A DNA stretch of 64,000 nucleotides from Epichloe hybrida (Eukaryota; Ascomycota; Sordariomycetes; Hypocreales; Clavicipitaceae). The stretch covers positions 3,100,001-3,164,000 of the forward strand of contig JAFEKR010000005.1 in NCBI GenBank assembly GCA_019022495.1, in the 5' to 3' direction. The notes below the pieces were generated by a model. The model did not search any database. It was not told the DNA's origin and worked only from the letters and a program-made list of their open reading frames with translations. Positions 1 through 10,439 of the stretch are shown here, one piece after another. Positions within the stretch are counted from its first letter, which is position 1; each line of letters begins with the position of its first letter. Position numbers and translations under genes: made by a program.

Positions 1-566
1 CCTATTTAACTTTATTAAGTTAAGTAGTATTATACTAGAAAAGCAAGGAAGGCTTAACTTAGAGGTATTAAATAATAATAAATACTAGCTTATTAAAGAG
101 GCTTATAAGCTAGTAAATAGCTTTAATATAAGAGGGAGTCTAATAGTGTAGTAAAGTATTATTATAAAAAGAGGCTTTTATAGTTATTAGTAATACTAGT
201 AAGAGAGAGGTATTAAGATCCCTAAGGATAGAAGTCTTTAATAAGGGAGGAATTATTAGGTAGGTAGTTATAAGGTTATTAAGTAAGCAGCTATAAGATT
301 ATTAGGTAGGTAGCTATAAGATTAGGGAGATAAAACCATAAGTAGCGTGAATTTTATATAGGTAAAAATGCTAGTAATCCTCACAGCCATGCTAATTTTA
401 CTATAACCTTCTAATCTCTTCCTTTACCTTTATAACCTCACTTTTCTAACCTCTACCTTTACCTTTATAACCTCTTTCTTTACCTTTATAAATAATCTCT
501 CCCTTTACCTTTATAAATAATAGCTAAAGTCTGCGGTTATAAAAGCTACTTTATCCTTACTTCTAA
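1..566. other. AT-rich RIP-degraded flank, no gene
   Basis: The stretch is very AT-rich with stops in all frames. It holds short imperfect repeats: the unit 'ggtaggtagctataagatta' recurs around 258-330, and 'ctttacctttataa' recurs four or more times between 418 and 520. It is the left flank of the retrotransposon and looks like older repetitive DNA depleted of CpA/TpG, the usual result of repeat-induced point mutation. I recognise no gene. Confidence 0.7.
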
Positions 567-571
567 GCTTA
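567..571. repeat. Target-site duplication GCTTA, left copy
   Basis: The five bases GCTTA lie directly before the TG that opens the left LTR at 572. The same five bases follow the CA that closes the right LTR at 8394. A 5-bp duplication is what Ty3/gypsy integrases make. Confidence 0.85.
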
Positions 572-838
572 TGTTATGACTGTGGTAGGAGAGATACAAA
601 CGGAGTAAAGGCTAAGACTCTTAATCGTAGCTAGAGAGCTACTACTTAGGGGTAGGTGCATAAAGGTCTTAAACTCTAACCTTCTATAACTCTTATAGGC
701 AGTCCTTATCTAAATACCTTACTACATACACATAGCTACCTAGTAGCTACTTAGTTATCTATGTAATCTAGGGCTTATCTAAGGGCTCTATTATATAACT
801 ATCCTATCTATAACTCCCTAGCCCCTATGCCCCTAATA
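572..838 (-). repeat. LTR of the chromovirus, left copy (3' LTR relative to transcription)
   Basis: This 267-bp repeat aligns without length change to 8128-8394. It begins TGTTATGAC, and its end (CCTAATA) corresponds to CCTGACA in the other copy, so the ancestral ends were TG...CA. Differences between the copies are almost all G/A and C/T, as expected from RIP. The coding relics lie on the minus strand, so this is the downstream LTR. Confidence 0.88.
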
Positions 839-2780
839 TACTACCCCCCTAATATATAATTATCCTTAATTATAAAGAGCTACTTAGCTAGTATGTGTTT
901 ACTATGCATAACCTATGGTAATATCTATATTACTAGCTATACTATTAGTGCGTAGTATTATATTTACTTTAAATAGTAAGATAGATATTATAGGGGTTTA
1001 GGTAGCCCTTCTTATAATTACTAGATTATAGGTAGCTATATACTTACTACTTTATTACCTCTAGTATGCATACCTCTATCTAATAAGTTATTAGCGCTAA
1101 GTAAGTAAACTACTAGTATTAAGTTTTATAATTAGGTTAAATAGATAGGGTAATATATGCTATTTAAAATAAATAACTTCTTATCTAATATTAGGGATAT
1201 CATATTAATCTCGCTAGGAGTTTATAGCTAGTGTGTGTATTTACTAGTAGTAGCTATAACTATAAATATTATAATTCCTAGATTAGCTACATATAGCGCG
1301 TAAATTACTTAGGGGTCTAGGGCTAATATAAAAGAGGCTTACTTTCCCTTACTTTTATATACTTTTTCTTCCTTTTATATTCTCCCTTAGTATTATAAGT
1401 TACCCTTACTTATAAACTAGTAGCTTTATAGCTTCTCTTATAGTAGTTACTAATATCCTATAGCATTACTTTATTATCCATATCTATCCTTATTTAAAAC
1501 ATCTGAATTCTTTTAAACACTAAAATATTAGTTTCTTACCTTTTACCTATAAGTTTTCTTATAGTATATTACTACTAACTTACTAATAGTTAATAATATC
1601 TTTAATATAAGTAATTACTTTACTACTACTACCTCCCCCTAGTATAAAGACTCTTACGCTATCCCTTATAAAGTCTCCTAGTAAGAAACATTTAGCTTCT
1701 AAAATTTCTATATAAGTATAATATCTATATCCCCCTAGCGCTTACCCTACTAACTTATAGCTAGTAATACTAGTAAAATAAAAATTCCTTATATATACTA
1801 TATATAGTAAGTAGTAATATAGGTAATTACTCCTAAAGATAGTAATAGCGCGAAGCTATAATATCTTATAGAGGGTAAATTTATTCTAATAGAGTGTACT
1901 AATTCCCTAAGTATAACTTTACTACTATTTTGCTATAAGTTATTACTAACTTACGTAGGTAACTTAATAAAATACGTATATTATTTATAAAATAATAAAG
2001 ACTATTCTAGGGTATGTCCTCCCTTTTCTTACTACTAATATATATACTAATATGCTACTAGTGTCTTACTTAGTTTACCTAGTTATATTATATACTCTTT
2101 AAGCATATTAATACTTATAGTAATCCTAATAATAATCTATACTTTCTTAATAATATATATATCCCCTATTTCTATAACTTAGTTACTACTAATATACTAC
2201 TAGTGTTTAATACGCGTAAAACGCAAACTTTATAATACGCTTTTGCTTACTAAAAATACTAATAAGCATAGTTAGGTAAGGTAAGCATAGCTTATAGTAG
2301 AAGTTATACGTGAGGCTAACGCTAATAAATAAGTTACTATATTACTACTTAGTAATACTATTAATCTAGAAGTCTAGATAAATATTTCTAATAGCTTATG
2401 TTTTATTACGCAAAACCTTCTATCTATACGTACTTCTTACGCTCTAGCTTATAGCTTTACTAACTTACTAGTAGCTTACTACTAATATATTTACACTTCT
2501 TGCTTATATTAGGCTACTAGACCTTCCTAGCGAGCTTTATACGTATATATATAGAGAGGGGGATTCTTCTAATAATAAGGACAAATCCTCCGCCCCTATT
2601 AGCATAGGTAAGACTACTAAGGGTTAGGCGCCTAATGTGTTAATGGAGTAATTAGTGTGAAGTAGCTATGAGTTAGGTTATCTAAGAAATTATCTAGATT
2701 TTTTTTTCTTTATATGTTATTACTACTATCTAAACTCTATTAAATATACCTCTATGTCCGCAAGCTAGCTGCTTAGTTAC
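839..2780 (-). other. Unassigned interior of the retrotransposon, with a minus-strand coding relic
   Basis: This 1.9-kb AT-rich segment lies between the chromodomain and the left LTR, longer than the 3' untranslated part usual in the family. On the minus strand, from about 1745 to 1497, one frame stays readable over some 80 codons with a few stops. It includes the pieces EAKCFLLGDFIRDSVRVFI and LGGGSSSSKVITYIKDIIN. I do not recognise it. It could be an extra open reading frame of this element, a captured gene fragment or a nested insertion. Confidence 0.4.
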
Positions 2781-2789
2781 CGCTTATAA

Positions 2790-5700
2790 TTCTTAATAAT
2801 ATCTATTATAATAAAATCTCTTTTCTTTACCTAAGAATTTTCTAAAGTATTATAGCCCTTCTACTTAACTAGGTATTTCTAACGTCTCCTGTTATACTAA
2901 TATAATATAATTCTCTTAACTTTAAACTCCTGCTTATTATTCATAACGTTCTCTTATAGTAAGGATACGTCTTCTATACTAGATAGGTCCCTTACGAATA
3001 GTTTAAGGTTAGTAATATTAAAAATATTATATAAACGCGTTCCGCGTAGTAGCCTTAATTAATATATAAGTCTATAAGTACTAATTACCTTTTTGATTTT
3101 ATAAGGGCCTAGGTACTTCATACTTAGCTTCCTACTAGGTTACTATAAGTTAATATTCTTTATAAATAATAAAACATAGTTACCTATATTAAACTTTATT
3201 AGGGTTTGCTTCTTATTATAGTGCTTTATATACTAGACCTATAAGTTACTTAGAAGCTACTTAATTACTATATATCTATCTCTTAGTATAATAGTATAAG
3301 TTTCTACTTAGTTATTTACTATAGGAATATTTATAACCACTTACTATAGTCCCCTAGGGTTATAGCCTCGTAGTGCCTTAGCTAGGGTATAGCTATAAGT
3401 TAAATAGACGCTTATATTATACGTAAACTATACTATTAAAAGATTATTAGCCTAATTAGTTTAGTTAAAGTAAGCAAAGGCTCTTAAATAATGCTCTAAA
3501 ACTTGGTTTAGACGTTCTATCTAACTATCTATTTATAGGTAGAACGCAGTGCTTAGTTACTACTTAGTTATAATAAGGTAGTAAAAAGTTATTTAAAACC
3601 CACTAGTAAAAGTTAAACCCTAGTCTATAATAATACCCTCTAGAGCGCTATAATCCCTAAAAATATACTCTAAGAATATAGTAGCTAACCTATTACTAGT
3701 TATACGCGTTAAAACAAGGATATAAATACTATACTTTATAAAACAGTCTATAATAACTAAGATTATATTATAAGTCTAGTTTATATCTTTCACAGGCGGC
3801 AGCCCTATAATAAAGTCTATTAATAATTCTTAAAAAGGCTAATTAGGCACTAGTAGCGCTACTAGCTTACTATAGGGTTTATAGTGCCTTAGCTTTAAAG
3901 TTTAATAGCTTATATAAGTTTATATATATAACTTAGTGTCTTTCTTTATTAATAGCTAGTAGTACTAGTTTATAATTTAGCAAAGGGTCTTACTAACTCC
4001 TTAGTGGCCTACTACTAGGTTATTATAAGTAAGTATTAGAACTTCCTTCCTTATACCTACTAGAATAAAAACTCTATTCTTAAATATTAATAGCTTAGAG
4101 AGCCTAATAGACTATATCTATAACACTTCTAGGTTACCGCTCTTAAGTAGCTTCCTCTAACCTATAGTAAAGTTATTACCTTACTATACTTAAAATAACA
4201 TAACTTAAATTAGAGTCTCTAATTCTATATACTTAGGATAAGTATTACGTATAAACTTAGAAGAGGTTTGCTAGACTACTTATATTCTCACTATAATACC
4301 ACTATAAGTGGCTAGCTTATAGTATGCTTTTAGACTTATAGATAAATTATAGCTAAGCAGCGTTTTAAGGGGGCGCTTACATTACTTACTAACTACTAAC
4401 CTAGCTAGACTCCTAACCCATAGGCTTGCTAGACTTATAGAAATATTAAATAACATAGATAAGGCATGACCTTGCTGCTTATAATTAGCGGACCTAGTTA
4501 GCATACTACTTATAGGCTTTACAGGACTATTAGGTTCCTTAATAATATAATTAAGTTATATCTTCTTAAAACCCTAGAGGCTAGAATAGCCCTCATAGTA
4601 ATCTTATAATAAACCATTAACTACACTAAGTAATATAACCTTAGGGCCTATAACTACACTATTACACACATAGTGCCCTTACTACTTAGTATTTATAAAC
4701 TTAGCTAAGAAGTTAGGTAGCTATAAGGACATAGCCTCTACCTTACACTCCTTACTAATATAATCTACTCTTCTTAATAAGGTATTAGTAAGGTTTAGCT
4801 TACCTATATAATATTTAATCCTAAAATTAAACAAATAAAGCTTATCTAACACTATTACTTACTTACTAGATAGCTTTAGCTTTATAGCTAGGTACTTATA
4901 ATTAAGGTAGTCCGTTATAACTATAATCTAGTAAGTTAAATATATAAGGTAGTATCTCTAGGCCTAAAACGCCTCTTAGATTACTAATAACTTAGTATCT
5001 AGGGTTAAGTAGCAAAGCTTAATATTAGTTAACTTCCTTAAAAAATACACTACTAGGTGCTAGCTACCTAGCACTAATATTATAAGTATAGCTCCAATCA
5101 CGTAACTAGATATATCTATCTCTACTCTTAGCGGATAAAGTGGGTTAAAGTACACTAAGATTAGTGCCTCCTAGAACTTCTTTTAGAGTTCTTTAAATAC
5201 TATAAGTTTACTAGGCTCTAGCTTAAACTCCGCTAGTTAAATACCCTTTAGATAGTTTATTAGTAGGACTACTACCTTACTATACTATTTTATAAAGTAT
5301 TAGTAAAACCCTATAAACCTAAGGAATAATTAAATATTAAACACGCTATAGGGTATTAGCTAGGTTATAATAGCTTTAACCCTTAATAGTTCTATCTTAA
5401 TGCCTTTTTTAAACATAATAAACCCTAGGAATTTTACCTATAATACCAAAAATTAGCACTTCTTAAGGTTAACGTAAAGATTCGCGTCCCGAAGTTACTC
5501 TAGCACCCTTTTAATATACTCTATGTGTCTTACAGGGTTACTACTATATATTAGAATGTTATTAAGGTAAATAATATAGAATTTATCTATAAGTCCCTTA
5601 AGCGTGTTATTAATATATTCCTAAAAAGTGGCTAGCGTGTTTACTAATCTAAATAGTATAATAAGGTACTTAAAATATCTATAGTAGCATTAGAACGCTA

Positions 5701-7050
5701 TCTTCTACTTATTACCCTCGCGAATATATAGCTAGTAGTACGCCTCTTAAAGATCTAAAGATATAAAGACTTTTATGCCTACTAGTTAATTAAGAATTTT
5801 AGAGATTAATAGTAAGGGGGCCTTATTCTTAATAGTAATCCTATTAAGACCCCTATAATTCACATAAAGCCTTAATTTCCTTGATTTTTTTAGGACAAAC
5901 AAAATCAGGGCTCTAGCTAGGCTTATTAATCTTCTAATCTATCCTTTTTCCTACGCACTTATAAGGTACTCCCTAAGCACCTCTAGCTCTTTTTCTACTA
6001 GGTTATATATAGGTCCCTATAGTAGCTATTTCCCTTCTTCTAATTTAATTATATAAGTGTAGCCCCTAAGTTCTAGAAGCTTACTAGCTAGATCTTTTAA
6101 GAACATATTTGTAAATTCTATGTACTCCTCTAGGATTTACTATTAGGGTATATTACTATCTATTTCTTATGTAAATACTACTAGCTCCTTATAAAACACT
6201 ACCTAGAGCGCTATTATACTTCTAAGTTTTTTCTTCTTTAGGGGCTAGATATTACCTTCTACTATTACTATAACTACATCGTAAGTTAGGTTATTACTTA
6301 GTGTGTTATTTATTAACAAAACTTCATTAGTATCCCTCTTTTTTACTTTAGGTTTAACTATTCTAACTTTTAGTAATACTAGTAATAGCGTAATAGAAAA
6401 CTACTTTACTACCTTACGTAATTATTACTTACCTAAAGTAAGTATAATATGTTCTTTAGTTATTAGGAACCTCTAAAAACCCTACTTCTAATCTATTACT
6501 ATAGGTTTATACTCTAAGGTCTAGTCTATTCCTAGGAGCATTCCTTCTCTAGTATTAGTAATATAGTAGCTAACTTAGTAAACCTTTATATAGCCTATAC
6601 TATCCTTTACCTTAACTAGTTTATACAAAATTCCTTAGTATAGGATCTCATTCCTACTTACACTTTCTAGTGTTACCTCTACTTTTACTACGTTTTTCTA
6701 GTCCTATTTTAATAGTAACTTAAGGTAAATTATTAAATATTCCGCTCCTATATTAAATAGCGCTAGCACTACTAACTAGTAGTTATCTTACTATAGGGAT
6801 ACCTATATTCTTATTCTCTTATCTATAGGTTTCTCTATAGTAAGACTATTATCCTAGGCTTACGCTAAATTAATTAGAATTTTATTTAGGTCTAAAGATT
6901 TATTACTACTATCTCTATGCTTCTTAGTAATATGCTTATTACTCTTATAGATTAAGTAGTCTACTACTTCACATCTATTAGAACTATATCTAGGGCTACT
7001 ATATTTATAGCACTTAAACAGCTTCTAGCCTATGCCTTATTATTAGAAAC
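2790..7050 (-). pseudogene. Gag-pol relic of the chromovirus
   Basis: Reading the minus strand, 7012-6971 encodes a retroviral-type zinc knuckle with the spacing C-X2-C-X4-H-X4-C, but the second Cys and the His are both Tyr. Positions 5907-5815 read as reverse transcriptase, including LRLYVNYRGLNRITIKNKAP. Positions 5569-5558 hold the catalytic YLDD box as YLNN, followed by ILIYS. About 5140-4780 gives RNase H pieces such as SSYVIGAIL. About 3835-3595 gives integrase pieces such as IDFIIGLPPVKD and FLEYIFRDYSA. Positions 2878-2851 give the chromodomain core KYLVK-KGY, with Trp replaced by a stop. The many stops and RIP-type substitutions make it a pseudogene. Exact ends cannot be fixed by eye. 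Confidence 0.85.
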
Positions 7051-8127
7051 CTTACTATAAATTATCTATAGGGGAGCTAGAGCGTTATCTTTTATTATTC
7101 CTACCTTCTTTATTATAGCTTTTATTATAATTCTTTATTATAGATATTATTATAACTTTAGCTTTTTTACCTTAGCCCTATAGGTAGCTCTAAGATATAA
7201 GAAACTCTTAGCTAACTATATACTACCTTATAGTGTTATTTAAGCTATTTAGGAATATTACTATCCTTAGATATAAGGGGATCTAGTTAGGTAATTTAGC
7301 TTTTACCTTTATCTAGAGTCTTAGGAAAGATTAGAAAGATTAATTATACTTTTACCTAAGGTTTAGTAATGTCCTAGTAGCTTCTAAGTACCTTATGTCT
7401 TTATCCATTACACTAGTATTTAGCTAAGATATAAATCTATCCTAGGTATAGGCTACATAGTTAACTATCCTATTTACTATTACATAACGCATCTATTATT
7501 ACTTTATGTTATTAGCTAGGTAGCTACTAGTATACGCTACCTTTATTCTATTATCCTAGAAGGTTCTTAGGTCTAGCTAGAATAGCATATTTAAATCCTA
7601 TAGATATGCCTATAAATTCTTATAAGTATTTCCCTTATATATAGGTACCTTATACTATATCTTAATAAAGCTTTATAAGTATATGCTTATTATAAACTTA
7701 CTATTAGGTAAGAAACCTAGGAATATAGGATTTATTAGTGTATCTATCTAAGGGGTAATTATAAGTCTTTTACCTAATCTAGCTAATTACAGGTTTGCTT
7801 TTATTTCTTTAAGCTATACTTCTATTTCTAAGATCTCTTACCTTAAGTAAGTATTATATAGCTAGGCTTATATAACCTTATGTTACCTCTATAGCTAGTC
7901 TAAATCATTATTATTTCTAGATCTAGGGTTGCTATATTAGTTAGGTAGCGTCTGCTATGCCTTATTATATTCTATAGTTAGAGTATTTAGGTTACTACTT
8001 AGGTACTATAGGTTTAGGGCTTCCTTACTAGGTAGTATAAGTATATTCTAAGTAAATATCCTATAGCTCCTTTATATTTAAATCTAGCTAATAGTTTGTT
8101 TTCCTAAAAAGGTTTAAGAGTTTAACT

Positions 8128-8394
8128 TATTATAACTATAGTAAGAGAGATATAAATAAAGTAAAGGCTAAGACTCTTAATTATAGCTAGAGAGCTACTA
8201 CTTAGGGGTAGGTGTATAAAGGTCTTAAACTCTAACCTCCTATAACTCTTATAGGTAGTCCTTATCTAAATACCCTACTATATACACATAGCTACCTAGC
8301 AGCTACTTAGTTATCTATGCGATCTAGGGCTTATCCGAGGGCTCTATCATGTGACCATCCTGTCCGTGACTCCCTAGCCTCCGTGCCCCTGACA
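8128..8394 (-). repeat. LTR of the chromovirus, right copy (5' LTR relative to transcription)
   Basis: This 267-bp direct repeat of 572-838 ends in CCTGACA. The outer 65 bp (about 8330-8394) keep many G and C residues that are A or T in the left copy, so this end escaped most mutation. It would have held the promoter of the minus-strand element. Confidence 0.88.
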
Positions 8395-8399
8395 GCTTA
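8395..8399. repeat. Target-site duplication GCTTA, right copy
   Basis: GCTTA follows the terminal CA of the right LTR directly and matches 567-571. Confidence 0.85.
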
Positions 8400-9660
8400 T
8401 TCTAAAGCACTATATTCTTTAGATCTTCCTTAACCTAGCTTATTACTTTTAATATCTAAATAATACTATAGCTTTTATAAAATAACTTATAGTCCTCTAA
8501 TACCTTCTTAAACTTGCTATCTAATAGGTTACTTTGCTAGGTAACTATAGTATATATATAAGAGTACTCTTGCTTTTAAACTTAAGAAAACGCTAATTTA
8601 AGTGCTATAAAAACTACTTTTACTATTAATTAATTTATATTCTTCTTCTAAATTCTCTAAACTAGTATACTACTTAGGGCAAATCTATTAGAAAAAGGTA
8701 ATAACCCCCCTCTAGTTAATAAGCTTAGGGTTAACCCTCTAGGGCTTAGAGTTATAACCTAGCTAATTTATTCTAATATAAGCGTAGTAATAGATTACGC
8801 TAAGGTAAAGGGATTATCCCCCTTAGTTAGATTAATAGTCTTAAGCTAATTAATACTATTATCCTTAACTATTTTACTAGTCCCTTATTAATTATTATCT
8901 TTATCTATTAGATTATTAAGAGATTAGGCTACTACTATAAAGCCTATATTATTACCTACTTCTAAAATAATACCCCTAGCTAGTAAGTCCTTAGAGAAAA
9001 TATTACACTAAGTATTATAGGTAACACTATTAGTAACTAATAGTAGCTAGGTTATAACCTTTCTCCTAATTACACTATACTTCTTTTTAATTAGCTTAGT
9101 ATTTATATTACTTATCTTAAGCATATACTTAATCTTATTATATTACATACCTAAATAGCTTTTAGCCTATAAAAACACTTACTAATAGTCCTATAAGCTA
9201 TAATACTTTTATTCTACTAACTTTATAATCTATTTACACTAAGGGTAATAATCTTATATAGTAAGGATAATATCTTATAAAGTTACTTAAGTTATACTAT
9301 ACTTTATACTATTTAATTTACTATTAACCTAGGCTTTATAAAGCTTCTCTAGTAAGTAAATTATTTACTTATTAGTTTACCTTATACTAGTACTATACTA
9401 AGAAGTAGTAGTAAATTAACTAGGCTATAAAGTGCTTTAAGACTAAGAAGAGAATATTTTAATAATAAGAGTATAAAGGTATAAGAGAAATTCTCTAATA
9501 ATAATTTATAATAATTAACTTCTTTATAGGGGAAAAGCCTTTATTTATAAATAAGGGGCTAAGGTAGTGTAAAATCTCTTTACCCCCTTATATATTAATA
9601 AGGAAAGGCACTATAGATAGTATAAAGTAAACTCTCTACCTAATCTATAGCTAACTTGTA
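8400..9660. other. AT-rich RIP-degraded flank with a second coding relic
   Basis: This is the right flank of the retrotransposon, with the same extreme AT composition and no intact frame. On the minus strand, from about 9036 to 8905, one frame is readable with a few stops and includes the pieces CNIFSKDLLARGIILEVGNN and IGFIVVA. I cannot assign it. Because it lies outside the LTR and target duplication, it belongs to whatever older repeat the chromovirus inserted into. Confidence 0.5.
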
Positions 9661-10439
9661 CCTAGCCCCGTCTTAAGTGCGCCAGCTTTTAAACGACTGC
9701 GCCCGTCTGGATCACACCCTATGGTAACCATAACCGCTCCCCTCACTCACTGGACCTGGATGTCGCAAGCATGTGTGCGTCGGAAGTGCATAAGACGAGG
9801 TGCCTGCCGTGAAAGTCAGCAGACCTCATCTGATGCACCATGCATGACCCGAACCGCCCAGCGCAGCGTAGCACTAATCCCATCGTTGATCCCATCGTTG
9901 ATCCCATCGTCGAGCCGATCAACGCGCGGACTGGACTGGAACTGGACTTGCATCCCATGATGCATCACACGGAAGATACGCGCGCGCCACCCACGGCCCA
10001 ACTCTCTGCCGTATGTACTCGACACCTCCGACTACCACTACCACACACACTTGTTCACACACGAGAGCGCGATGACGCCAGCGAATGCAGGCAGTGCCAT
10101 GTCAGATGAGTGCACGGGTTCACGTTTTGCGTAGCCAGGCACGGCGGGCGACAAATATAATATGGTTTCAACTATTCAGGATACAGGGCGTGACTATATA
10201 TTTTACCAGGTAGTAAGTGAGGCATGTGTACGTCGGACGAAAAATTTCAGTACTCGCTTGATGGTTTCAAACATGCAGGGCTCGCTATGCTAGATCAAGA
10301 TGGCATGGGTAAATGACTGATCCCGAGAAGGATGACATGCAAAATAGAACAATGCTGAAGAAAAAGGAGGGGGAAAAAAAGGAAGGGGGGGGGAGGAGGG
10401 GGAAGTACAAGCAGGGGACACGGTCTCCCTCGTACGTGA
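9661..10439. other. Transition to gene-rich DNA, no gene seen
   Basis: Composition changes abruptly near 9661 from AT-rich to balanced. The stretch holds a short tandem repeat (9877-9912) and a purine-only G/A tract around 10364-10408, just beyond the 3' end of the downstream minus-strand gene. The small frames here show no recognisable domain or codon bias. Confidence 0.6.
9877..9912. repeat. Three copies of a 12-bp tandem repeat
   Basis: The unit ATCCCATCGTTG is present at 9877, 9889 and 9901; the third copy has one change (TCG for TTG). Confidence 0.85.

Larger units (their letters stand above)
572..8394 (-). mobile_element. Complete but inactivated Ty3/gypsy chromovirus (LTR retrotransposon)
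   Basis: The element is 7823 bp long with two 267-bp LTRs and a 5-bp duplication GCTTA at 567-571 and 8395-8399. Minus-strand relics appear in the order gag zinc knuckle (about 7010), reverse transcriptase (5920-5450), RNase H (about 5140-4780), integrase core (3835-3595) and chromodomain (about 2910-2790). That order is diagnostic of Ty3/gypsy, and the terminal chromodomain marks a chromovirus. Every domain is interrupted by TAA or TAG and carries G-to-A and C-to-T changes, the signature of RIP. About 1.9 kb between the chromodomain and the left LTR is unexplained. The element cannot encode active proteins. Confidence 0.9.
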
